Below are positions 22,132 through 31,781 of a stretch of 64,000 nucleotides of DNA, piece after piece. Positions within the stretch are counted from its first letter, which is position 1; each line of letters begins with the position of its first letter. The stretch comes from Austropuccinia psidii. Its lineage: Eukaryota > Basidiomycota > Pucciniomycetes > Pucciniales > Sphaerophragmiaceae. The notes under the pieces were generated by a model. The model was not told where the DNA came from, did no database searches, and saw nothing but the letters and a program-made list of their open reading frames with translations. The stretch is from contig JALGQZ010000001.1 in the NCBI GenBank assembly GCA_023105745.1, positions 51,583,662 to 51,647,661 of the forward strand, written 5' to 3'. The position numbers were made by a program, and so were the translations under genes.

Positions 22132-23343
22132 TCATTCTTTGAATCGGCATGAGATTGTATTACCATCCCTGATTTGATAGCCCGCTCTCTCGCCAATCTC
22201 ATAATAGCCATTGCTTTTTTGCCGCATTGTTTTTGCTAACCTGCTTGAGCATTGTGCGGACATACCCACTAGTGTCGTGCTTTCGTTGTCCTGTGCTGGA
22301 TCAGTATAATGAACAAATGTACTACTGGCCCACACTACCTGAATGAGCCCATGACATGTGGATAGATCAATCCAAAAATGCTCATTTGGGAAAATCAATT
22401 TTCCCCCTGTACACCGCTTTGACGCATCTCTTTGAATTTGGCCGGTCCGCTTATCAGCTTGAAACCACCATCCCGAAGCATACAGCGATGCATCCTTATC
22501 AACATGAGGTGCGTTTTTGAATCCATTCATGGTGAAAGTGAGTGCGGAAGCGAACTCGAATGCACCCTGATTTGCCGGAATATCGCCTTCATAGTTGACT
22601 TGATCAAAAGACGGAACCCCCAATGAGTTGTAGCAATTTTGAATCTTCTGAAATAAATTATCCCCAACATATCGTAAGGATTGACCTAGAATGCGACCCA
22701 CCGAGCTAAGATTGGCACCTCGGTCCCGCCATTCATCTTTTGCATTTTCAATTTTGCCAGCACTACCATACAGACCAAATTGTTCATTCTTCGTGGTGCA
22801 TTTGCGCCACCCAATCGCGAACATAAATCCCTCCAGTAATGCTCCATTTGTTGCAATAGGGTCAGTGAACCTCTTTTCGCGAAATAAGAATTGTGATAAT
22901 TCATCCCATTGATTGACCTCGACTTCACTCATTGTTGTGAATGGTCGGAATTCAACAAGGGCAATGAGTAATCCGGTTGAAGAGAAAATTGCCACACGGC
23001 CAAAGTGAATGCGTTTGATCTGATTGACATCCACAACCCTCCGAATTTCACTTGGGGTGATATTTGCTGATACTGGCATTGATATTTGTGCTGTTGGGCG
23101 AGAGGAGGAAAAAAACCTATTCATTCGGGTCGTTTTGCGCTCATTTGTCTTTTGGGATCTGCTACTATTCCCGAGTGGTTGCGGGATCACTATGTGTTGA
23201 AGCACACAAGATATCAGATACTGCCAAGGAGCTTTCTTCGGCACACATCCTTTGACTTCCCTGTTGGAGCCCACATGACATTGGCACAATCTGAACCGAC
23301 TAAAGCCCATGTTCTTCAGTGGGGCCCAATGAGGGTGCCACAT
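22132..23343 (-). CDS. Tet/JBP-like 2-oxoglutarate Fe(II) dioxygenase
   Basis: One uninterrupted frame of 403 codons; the conserved part starts near residue 95, so the true start could be Met74 (about 23124) or an upstream exon. The segment RIHFGRVAIFSSTGLLIALV is characteristic of the Tet-like oxygenases expanded in rust fungi. The double-stranded beta-helix has the iron ligands in APHVDKDAS (His280, Asp282) and FVHYT (His345), with a candidate 2-oxoglutarate Arg at 368 (SSRLA). GWWFQAD and GGKLIFP are typical of the family. Relatives oxidise 5-methylcytosine or thymine in DNA; which base this one uses cannot be read from sequence. The product would act in the nucleus. It has no recognised DNA-binding extension. 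All metal ligands are present, so it is probably active. Confidence 0.85.
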   Translation of the reverse strand: MWHPHWAPLKNMGFSRFRLCQCHVGSNREVKGCVPKKAPWQYLISCVLQHIVIPQPLGNSSRSQKTNERKTTRMNRFFSSSRPTAQISMPVSANITPSEIRRVVDVNQIKRIHFGRVAIFSSTGLLIALVEFRPFTTMSEVEVNQWDELSQFLFREKRFTDPIATNGALLEGFMFAIGWRKCTTKNEQFGLYGSAGKIENAKDEWRDRGANLSSVGRILGQSLRYVGDNLFQKIQNCYNSLGVPSFDQVNYEGDIPANQGAFEFASALTFTMNGFKNAPHVDKDASLYASGWWFQADKRTGQIQRDASKRCTGGKLIFPNEHFWIDLSTCHGLIQVVWASSTFVHYTDPAQDNESTTLVGMSAQCSSRLAKTMRQKSNGYYEIGERAGYQIRDGNTISCRFKE

Positions 23344-24053
23344 AAATGTGGAAGCATATATATATATCTATATATATACACTGAGATTAAGCGAGTAACT
23401 CACACTTTCCTTCCTCAGCCCGACGCTTTCTCGCGAGTTCCCTTTTACGCTCTTTTCCTTTTTTCGTGAATGGCATGCTTTCAGCAGAAAATGAAATGAA
23501 ACCGAATGATTACTGATTTCTTAATATCACCTAAATTGGATTGCGATGGATGAATCTTTTTTAATTGCGGCTAAAAAGAAAGCTCACGCCTGACCTTGGC
23601 AAATTCACGATCTCAAATACCTGAACCTGAAAATTGCAGTGGATAGTGCATTATTCAATTTTACACATTGATGTTCCCATGCAATCACTTTCCAATCCAG
23701 CAATTTGGAATATTGCAAGCACACGCAAATGCAATATGCATCCTGCTGCGGATCCCTAGTTATCCCACTCCTCTTGAAAGACACAGGAACCTTTTGCCTA
23801 TTATGGGCTGGCGGGAAGTGATAAACGCGACTTCCCGCAATGCCCCCGCATGTGCTACTCGCGGGCAAAATGCCTGACTCAGCTTGCGTCTTGTCGGAGT
23901 CTTTGCAATGATGTACGGAGGCATGCCGCCGTACAGTTACTATTGGTACTCAGACTGTGGCATCCGGGCAGTAGTAGGATAGGAAGTCATGATTATTAAA
24001 TTCATAAATCACTTTGCAAAATTAAATTACAATCTATCTAGTACAAAGCTAAT
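23344..24053. other. Intergenic region between Tet-like gene and orphan gene
   Basis: About 700 bp containing a TA dinucleotide run at about 23354-23380 near the start of the Tet-like gene, a CTCAGC hexamer near 23878 and palindrome 4. It should hold the Tet-like promoter and the orphan gene's 3' end. No further gene is supported. Confidence 0.5.
23912..23935. repeat. Intergenic palindrome 4
   Basis: Arms TGTACGG and CCGTACA around a GGCATGCC core, 24 bases with one mismatched pair. Lies between the Tet-like gene start and the orphan gene end. Confidence 0.82.
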
Positions 24054-26295
24054 CTAAAACGGGTCAATCCTGGTTGTGAGTTTAGCTGACCTGGGTACCG
24101 TCAAGGTGACCTCATCACTTGAACCAAGCCCGCGATTTGCCACCCAGGCATCACCAAAGTCTAATACTAAGCATCGTGCAAAATCAAATCTAAGAGGTAC
24201 AGTGGGGTTAAAAGACTCTGATGAGAAGAAACTTTTATTCAGTAAATTACATATATACTTATTAGTACGTAGCCACACTGGCTCCACTAGATTTTTACCC
24301 TCTGAAAGTTTTGCGGAAATGTCAATTAGTGCTAAAGCCCCTTTAACTGAGCTTGTTCTCCAGTCATCTGAGCATACCATCAAACCACGAACCCCCGCCG
24401 CACAGAATGCCGCTAATATACCATAGCAAATTCGATTGATTCCAAGATTCTTGTGACACGCCAAAAGATCTTTGATGGCCTCATTTTTTTTTGAGTTTGT
24501 GAGTTTGCCTTTGATGCCATTAACTTCGACCTTTGTATGTGCACGTACCATGTTGTATGCAATCATCAAATGGATAACTGTATCCATTAGATCCTCCAGG
24601 TTCTTGTGCGGCTTTGTGGATATCTCATTGTCAGCCCCGCCACCTTCAATGCTGAGTTGGGTTGCACGTTGCTTCGATTTACTCAAGCAGGAGGCAAGGT
24701 ATTCAACTGCTCCCCGTTCGAGTCCAAGAGGATCGGTTGAATTTGATGTTGGTGCAACATATGGTTTGGGTGCAATCACATCGTATGAGACTAAACTAAT
24801 GGATTCAAACATAACATTTGCCCAAAAATGTTTAACTGGATTGGCGGGGTAAAGAAGGCTCTGAACCATTTTGAAGAAGGAGTGTTCAGATTTTGCGAGA
24901 TTATCTGGAGGTTTAGCTGATTCCTTCATCAATTTGAGATTCCAAATGTTGTGATCAAAAAACGCTTCTGTTTCGGTTGGCTTAAAAAAATCTAACCCTG
25001 TATATTGCAATTTATATCACCAGTCAACAGCCAATAATCAAGTATCATGCACAAAGATAAAAAAAAACTCACCTGCCATCTCAAGGTCCTGCAGCCAAGC
25101 CGACATTTTAAGATCTCGGTTACTGATCACCTTAATACCAACGGGCAGGAATGTATGAGCATCCTTTGTTGGTAAATTGTCCCATCTATTTTTGTAAATC
25201 CTATTGATATTATCAAGCCCCCTTTTCCATGATTGTTGAGTAATATTGGAATGATAATTCAAAACGCCTGCAAACTCTTCCATGCGGGATAAAAATATTC
25301 CTTGAAAATTTGCAGCGGATGACACTTCGGGCTCAGCGTCGGGAATTATATCAGTCATATCTCGTCCCATTGTATCATGTTTAATTGTTTCCCTTTCTTG
25401 AAAGGCTTGAATATTCCGAGGAGAGGCGGGAGGGGTTGCATCATGCATTGTTTCATTGGGTATCGGGGGACTTTCAGTATGTGGAGCTTCATCATGGATT
25501 GTTTCATTGAGTATTGGGGGGGGTTCAGTATGCGGAGGTTCATTATCAATATGGTCCCCTTCAACATTGATAATTTCATCACCTTGATCGCGAGAATCGT
25601 TTGCGGCTTCAAAGGTACGGCGTTTTTTGTTTGTTTTTTTGGTCGCATGTATATTTGGTCTTTTTCCTAATCCTTTGCCTGGAAATCCAATTACGACTCG
25701 AGATCCTTCAGGTAGAGATTCTCCCACCTCCACACCTGCCCATATATTGTAAGCAGCTATTTTTATCAATTTTGTTTTGAATTAGTAATGGACTTACGGT
25801 TCAAATCCATTTTGAGCAGGCTCATGGCTTCAGCAATCTTTTGACGCACATAATCAGGAATTTTACTATCATTTTGGATTTTTTCGAGCCTTGGGATTGT
25901 TTGAGCAATGTTGGAGACAAATTGTTCCTTGGATATAATTTCCACCTCCCCACTGAAAATTACATCATTTTGCCCATCATCTTCTGTCGGTGCACAAGGT
26001 TCAACAGTCTTTTCCTTCTCATAACTTTTAAAATTCGGTTTCTGAGAGCTTGGAGGCTGCCCTGAAATAAAGGCTATGACACAATATCAGGTTTTGAGAG
26101 ATTTGAAATATTAAAGATGGATGCATACTCACATTCCGGAAGAACTGGTGGATCTTGATTATCTTCATGTGACTGGCTCTCTACTTCAATGCCTAATTCA
26201 CGACTACTGGCGATATCAGAGATTTCACTTCCACTCTCTGGGGCTGAAGTTGGTCGTTCATTGAATTCTGTTGAATTTCCCGGGGTTCGGGCCAT
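24054..26295 (-). CDS. Orphan protein of the DNA transposon, about 684 aa
   Basis: Four exons (26295-26133, 26061-25798, 25756-25073, 24997-24054) join in frame to about 684 aa. Intron 2 would be only 41 bp with this acceptor; an alternative AG 18 bp downstream is also in frame. The N-terminal half is acidic and Ser/Pro-rich, with a KKTNKKRR basic cluster and a tandem 17-residue repeat (PHTEPPPILNETIHD, then PHTESPPIPNETMHD). The C-terminal 400 residues look globular and helical (ISLVSYDVIAPKPYV, CYGILAAFCAAGVRG), with no motif I recognise. It could be an element-encoded accessory or a captured host gene. The frame is free of stops over 2 kb, which supports a real gene. No function is assigned. 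Confidence 0.7.
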
Positions 26296-26769
26296 AGCGG
26301 AGGTAGTTTATTAAGCAAATAGATGGTGACGAGTTGATTGCTAACTTGTTTGAAAATTTTTTGATAAAAGATCCAAATTCAAGAAAAAAGGTGCAAATGC
26401 GATTTGTCGGGAAATTGAAGGAGGCGATGTTTTGCAAATTATTTCATATCATGCAAATGAAATCACTTCCCTGTGAGACATTGAATAAAGTTGACTAGTG
26501 AGAAACCTACTAAAGTCAACTTTTGAACTATTCAATGCTCATGAGGTAAGGACTAAGCAAAGTGTTCATTTGATTGATATGAAATAAAATGGTTTTGTCG
26601 GCGAAACAGGAGACACAATTCTTGTCTTAAATAGTCCACTTATTAGGTTTTAATTTGTGAGTCTCATGATTTAAACCCTAGCCACAACATTGTGAATATA
26701 CTGACCAATTTCCCCTGAGGTCCTGTTGGCAGAGAAGGCCACTCAGCATATTTCGGCGATGGCGTCCAT
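26296..26769. other. Upstream region of the orphan gene
   Basis: About 470 bp, AT-rich, without protein-like frames. It should include the orphan promoter. A short inverted pair (AAAGTTGACTAGTG... and ...TAAAGTCAACTTT) around 26490-26523 can form a hairpin. Confidence 0.45.
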
Positions 26770-26797
26770 TGTGTACGCCAACAAGCCACCGTACACA
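26770..26797. repeat. Intergenic palindrome 5 (degenerate)
   Basis: Arms TGTGTACG and CGTACACA match the other palindromes, but the core (CCAACAAGCCAC) is no longer symmetric. It lies about 20 bp before the 84-bp minisatellite. Confidence 0.65.
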
Positions 26798-26814
26798 CTA
26801 TGGATGTAGTACGG

Positions 26815-27340
26815 AAGCTTAAGGATGGTAAGCGTTGTCGGAGGCATGTCGGGAGGGCACTACATGAGCGTAAGGATGGTAAGCAGTGTCGGGAGAATGT
26901 CGGGAGGGAGGGTAACTGTTGTCGGAGGCATGTCGGGAGGGCACTACATGAGCGTAAGGATGGTAAGCAGTGTCGGGAGAATGTCGGGAGGGAGGGTAAC
27001 TGTTGTCGGAGGCATGTCGGGAGGGCACTACATGAGCGTAAGGATGGTAAGCAGTGTCGGGAGAATGTTGGGAGGGAGGGTAACTGTTGTCGGAGGCATG
27101 TCGGGAGGGAACTACATGAGCGTAAGGATGGTAAGCAGTGTCGGGAGAATGTCGGGAGGGAGGGTAACTGTTGTCGGAGGCATGTCGGGAGGGCACTACA
27201 TGAGCGTAAGGATGGTAAGCTGTGTCGGAGGCATGTCGGGAGGGCACTACACAAGCGTAAGGGTCATCAGTGGTGTCGGAGGCATGTCGGGAGGGTATTA
27301 CACAAGCGTGAGGATGGTAGGGGCGGGGGTGTGAAAGCGT
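26815..27340 (+). repeat. Minisatellite with 84-bp units
   Basis: AAGGATGG recurs at 26872, 26956, 27040, 27124 and 27208, an exact 84-bp period, with shorter variant units at each end (first at 26821). Each unit contains GCGTAAGGATGGTAAGC, GTCGGAGGCATGTCGGGAGG and a related GTCGGGAGAATGTCGGGAGG, so it is itself a double 42-bp unit. Because 84 is a multiple of three, all frames stay open in both directions; there is no other evidence of coding. Confidence 0.92.
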
Positions 27341-27479
27341 AAGGAGTGGTGAGGACGGAGAGGGGCGGGCAGTGTCGGAGTCTCATCCGGATGGAGGGCG
27401 GTGCGGGTGCGTAAGCATGCTAAGCGTCGGGGAGGCGGAAGCCAATGAGGTGAAATTACACGAACGTTGCGCATAGTGT

Positions 27480-27632
27480 TGAAATGGGTTTGGGCTTTGA
27501 GTGACATTCTCATGTGACACATGTGAGACGATTGACGTTGTCTTGACGCTGACGTGACGTGACCCACTAAATCCAGTGACTATAAAGTGACACTAACGCG
27601 ACTGAAGCAAGATTTTATACTGACCGCGGTGC
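27480..27632 (-). promoter_or_regulatory. Right subterminal region of the DNA transposon
   Basis: Next to the right terminal repeat, short TTGACG/GACGTGA motifs recur (for example around 27529-27563). They are the reverse of the CGTCAA/ACGTCA motif at the left end, although less regular. The likely role is recognition by an element-encoded protein. Confidence 0.5.
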
Positions 27633-27678
27633 GACGTGAAGTCAATCGCCGACGATTGACGCGAGATTCGCCCTGGTG
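27633..27678 (-). repeat. Right terminal inverted repeat of the DNA transposon
   Basis: Complementary to 6815-6860 with two differences, and including the same internal hairpin. The AGA duplication follows directly at 27679-27681. Confidence 0.93.
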
Positions 27679-27681
27679 AGA

Positions 27682-28983
27682 AGTTGGTGAAGCCAAGGAA
27701 TGATTGAAGAGCCTTGAGGTTTCTTAGAGGTGGCCAATTGAAAATCTGCTCGACCTTTGCTTGGTTCATCTTGAGGCCTTCAGAAGAAACAACAGAAGCG
27801 AGGTATTCTACACTAGAGACATGAAATAGGCACTTTGAAGCCTTAGCAAAACGGTTATTGGCTCTGAGTCTGGAACGAACAGTGGACATATGAGTGACAT
27901 GTTCTTCCTCAGATTTGGAAAAGACCATAATGTAATCCAAATAAACCACAACATAAACATCCAGAAGATCTTGAAAAATATCATTGACAAGATTCTGAAA
28001 GGAGGCAGGAGCATTGGTGAGCCCAAATGGCATAATTAAGTACTCAAAACTGCCATATTTACTTCTGAAGCATGTCAAATGTTCATCACCCTCCTTGATT
28101 CTGGGCAGGTTATATGCACCATGCAAATCAATCTTGGAGAAGATAGAAGAACCATTAAGAACATTGAGAAGCTGATTCATAGGAGAAACAGGATACTTGT
28201 TGTTCCTAGTAACAGCATTGAGTTTGCGGTAATCAAGACGCAAACGGAGGCCACCATCTTTCTTTTTGACAAAGAGGGCAGGTGTTCCTGTTGAAGAGGA
28301 GCTTGGCTGGATGAAACCCTTCTCTACATTCTCTGAAATGTAGGCCCTGAGTGTATCTGACTCTTGTTTGGATAAAGAGTAGATCACCCCAACTGGAGGT
28401 AGAGAGCCCTCCAGCTCGATATGATGATCACAGGTGCAGTTAGGAGGACGTTTCTCTGCTTTCACCTCGGAGAATACATCCAAATATTGATGATAAGTAG
28501 AAGGAACAACCTTCATCACGGTTTCTATTTCTTCTGGCTCTTCCTCTTCATCCCACAACTCATCCAGGGAGTCATGATAAGATGAAGGAGGAAGGTCCAT
28601 ATTCCCAAAGAAGAGATGAAGTGAAGATACAGAATTATCTTCTCCAACATCTTGAATCTCTTTGAAGACTTCATCTCAGAAAATGGTAATGACTGAGGGG
28701 AATTTATGGAAGGAATATGGACAGAAGATGGGAATGATGGTGTTCTAGAATCACCAACCAGAGCTGCACATGATTTGGAAGAAGAAAAGTCATTACGGAA
28801 AGAATTAGAAGGATCCGAATAGTCCTTATGATCAGCATTAAAGGTGATCAGCCCTTGCCTCCAATCAATAGAAGGATTAAAATTATTTAGAAAGTCAAAG
28901 CCCAATATGAGGTCTTCTCCCTTGGGAGTATCAATGACAAAAAAGTCCCATTCAAAGCTTGGGAAGGAAGGAGACTCAACCAT
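27682..28983 (-). pseudogene. E1 protease tail and reverse transcriptase, inactive
   Basis: The frame from 28983 includes the end of the protease domain (DTPKGEDLILGFDFLNNFNP). The RT follows from 28600: LDYRKLNAVT, FSKIDLHGAYN, MPFGLTNAPASFQ and the palm motif. The palm reads VVYLDYIMVF, where the second catalytic aspartate of YxDD is replaced by tyrosine, so this copy cannot polymerise. The RT-connection segment (ALQSFLGFTNF) runs into the right end of the DNA transposon at 27681 and continues at 6811. Two frames overlap at 28525-28600, indicating a frameshift. Confidence 0.88.
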
Positions 28984-29968
28984 ATGTAGTATGGTGAGTC
29001 ACAAATAAGAAAGGGGCCTCAGAGGAGTCCAAAATGATGAGAGGAATCTTCTCTGGAAGATCTGAAGTAGTCAATGAGTCCTTGTGAACAAACTGCTTAG
29101 CAAAAAATGAGTGTGTAGCACCAGAATCAATGAGAATACTGTAAAAAACATCAGAAAGAGAAGAAAAAACAAAGAATTTAAGAGAATTCTTGACACCAGT
29201 ATTCAGAATGAACAATTGTGCTCTGGATGGAAAACAGTGAAGACTATTGAACACAGCATGATCTTCACTCAGGCTTTTCCCTGGCTGGGAAAACTGCCTG
29301 ACGGTTGGGTAAGCTTGTTTTGAGGCCTTTTGACACAAGACTCAAGTCTATGCTTCCCACCACAATAAGTACACAAGCCCTCCTTGATTCTTCTTTCTTT
29401 TTCAGAACCTTTCAACTTGAAGTCCTTATGAAATAAGGAAGAATGGGGCTTGTCCCGCTTTTGAGAATGAAAATTCTTCTTCTTATGATTTGAGCTTGAA
29501 GACTTTTGATGATGAGAAGAGTTTGACTTTGAGGCTTCAGGCTTCTTCTCTTGATGATGATTCTTCTCCTTTTGCCTCTCATGGTACCTGGTATCAAGTT
29601 CCAGGCTGACGTCCATTAAGTATTGAAGAGAATCAATATTTGAAGGATGGGAGGCCAATTGATCCAGAATCCTGGAGGCCAAACCCTTCCTAAAATGATG
29701 AATAAGAGCTCTTTAACCCCAATATCCAATTATTGAAACCAAACTCCTGAAATTGGAGATGTATAAGGCAACATGCCCTCTTTCTTTCAGTCTAAGGCCA
29801 TCCAGCTCTGCTTCAGCTTTTCCTAACTTCATTTGGGTCCCCAAACAGAGTGAAGAGTTGGGATTCAAACAATGCCAAAGAATTGAGAAGATAACTTGAG
29901 TCTTGATTAGTGACATGGGAAAGATAAGGCTCAATCCATTTTGCAGCCCTGCCAACTAAGAATGAAGT
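28976..29968 (-). pseudogene. E1 Gag C-terminal half and protease start
   Basis: From 29963 downward: capsid (GRAAKWIEPYLS, FGDPNE), with a frameshift near 29815, then a Lys/Ser/His-rich nucleocapsid ending in a C-x2-C-x3-H-x4-C knuckle (CTYCGGKHRLESC, about 29370-29335). The protease follows with its catalytic LIDSGATHSF motif (near 29125). Separate frames show at least two shifts. The same segments exist in element F at 56800-55775. The upstream capsid continues at 31781-31624 beyond the solo LTR. Confidence 0.85.
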
Positions 29969-31618
29969 TGTCACAACCACAAAGAATGACCCTCCTCCGT
30001 TGATGTTGCAGCAATTCCAACCTGGGACCAAGTTTGGCCAATTGGCCACACTATATATTTATGGCCAATTTGGCCCCTTCTGGTGCTCTATTAAATTTTG
30101 GCCATATCACTCTTCCCTGGCCCTTTATGGCCCCAATTATCATTTATGGCCTCAGGCCATATCCTGCCATCATTGGCCTCCCTGGCCAATTCTCATATCC
30201 CCAACCACCAGGCCTCTATCTTTGTTTTGGGCCTGGGGGGTCTCCCTGTCTTCTAGGGGGTTCTGGGCCCCCTAGCCCTCATCATTGTTCCTGGGTCACC
30301 CCTTTTCATTAGGGGTTCTAGGGCCTCAATGGCCTTTTAGGCCCCCTATGGCTTCTACAGTCTGTAGGGCACATACTGCGGTCCTTGGGCCATTTAGGCC
30401 CCTTTTGGCCTAATCCAATGAGTCCAAAAGGGTCCAAAGGGGGCAGCCCATTGATTCTCAAACCACAATTGGGCCCACCTGAGCCAGTCTTGGCCCCAAA
30501 TTCCAACAAACCCCAAAATGGCCATAAGAACCTCAGGACCCGAATTTGGCCAATTATCACCATGGACAACTTTTCAGCCTATGGCCTCTGGTAACCACCA
30601 GAGGCCACAAGATCAGCTCAGTTCAATATTTCCCCTAACCTTATGGGGAATTCTTCCACTCCTCCATGCACCCCGTACTCAAGGTTGCAGGAGTGGTGCT
30701 ATATGGTATTATATACCATTATGCACAATTTTTGCTCAGCAATTCAATGGTGACACTTTCAGGACCCAATTTCACCTTCCCAAATCAAGGTCCCAAAATC
30801 CAATGCCCATTTTGAAGGAGGAGTTTCTTAACTCATCACTCTGGCAATCCATGGCGGCAATCAGAAGACCATTCAAGAATCCCAACCACCTAGCCCTGCA
30901 GGAGTTGGGTTGGCAACTTCATTCAGGATTATTCTAAGGGCCATTCTCAGAGGTTATTCATAATTTCAATCAGCTGTCAAGGCATCAAGTATCTCAAGAC
31001 TCCTTGGACAACCCAATTGGTCCATGCAGGGGTAAATCAATCAACCTGTATGTACTTGGCCCAATTGGGCCAATTCATATTCCACTGTGGGAATTAAATC
31101 ACACAGTTCAAATTTCAAGACGGCCAGATCTGTATTGACCCAATTTAGACAATACAGCCGGTGACTCACCTTCCATGATCAGTCTTTCAACTTTTCACAT
31201 ACACTGGCAACCTTTCAGCACCTGGGGACTTTTTCCCTAGTTAATTGATATATTGGACTTATTTTTATCTTTATTTTATTTTACGTTATTAGAGTTAATA
31301 CTTATAATCTTAAGGCAGTCATTCAGCACCCTTTCTCTTTTTCTTCCTTGCCTGTCAGTGGATATTGGTGGTCATATCCTTTACTAATTCCATTTCCTTT
31401 TCTGGCAGGTTGAAACAGTGAATTGAGGATTCACTTGATTGGCTTCTTGACCTTTGGCTTCTTATCTTTCCTTTTATCTTTGGCATACTTGTCTTTTCTC
31501 TTATTCTTCCTTAAAGAAATTGAATCTTTATTATTCCTTATGTCTTTTGAAGCTCTCAAGTGAGATCTTGATTCCTGAGTGCCAGGCCACTCTTGCTTCC
31601 ATAAGAGCCCCTCCGACA
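29969..31618 (+). mobile_element. Solo E1-type LTR in the E1 gag
   Basis: 1650 bp starting TGTCACAACC and ending CCGACA, matching the E1 LTR but oriented on the plus strand, opposite to its host. Flanked by the 5-bp duplication GAAGT (29964-29968 and 31619-31623). Excising it with one duplication rejoins the capsid segment KVLYTTS to FLVGRAAKW. A single LTR with a perfect duplication is what remains after recombination between the two LTRs of a full insertion. Confidence 0.93.
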
Positions 31619-31623
31619 GAAGT

Positions 31624-31781
31624 GGTATAAAGGACTTTCCTTCTGTCTTGAGAGAAATTTGCCGCCACATTTTGAAAGATAAGTTGACAAGACTGAATGA
31701 AACTTCTGACTTTGAAGGGTTGAGTCCCAGCAAAACATTCCAGTGCCTTCATAGATGGAGTCTTGAAGGCTGGTGGTCTGG
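31624..31781 (-). pseudogene. E1 Gag capsid fragment between two insertions
   Basis: About 53 codons of capsid (PSMKALECFAGTQPF, FIQSCQLIFQN) left between the solo LTR and element B. The start joins to 43204 with one copy of TCTGG, and the end joins to 29963. F carries the same segment at about 57250-57143. Confidence 0.85.

Larger units (their letters stand above)
6815..27678. mobile_element. 20.9-kb CACTA-like DNA transposon with cargo genes
   Basis: Both ends carry a 46-bp inverted repeat with two mismatches: CACCGGGGCGAATCTCG at the left, CACCAGGGCGAATCTCG (minus strand) at the right. The flanks have the 3-bp duplication AGA (6812-6814 and 27679-27681), and removing the element plus one duplication restores the E1 polymerase reading frame (GFTNF joined to YHCFTKNYS). 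A 3-bp duplication, ends beginning CAC, subterminal repeats and a Tnp2-type transposase match the CACTA/EnSpm superfamily, although CACC replaces the usual CACTA or CACTG. Inside are six intron-bearing intact genes. Length is far above the few kb typical of simple CACTA elements, so most is cargo. Confidence 0.92.

Noticed and set aside
26664..27342. Long repetitive frames of 140-196 codons on both strands
   Set aside because: The 84-bp period is divisible by three, so every frame stays open; no splice or start context supports a gene.
6815..27678. Interpretation as a Starship, Helitron or KDZ/Zisupton element
   Set aside because: No tyrosine recombinase or Rep/helicase protein is seen; long inverted repeats, a 3-bp duplication (not 8 bp) and a Tnp2-type transposase favour CACTA.
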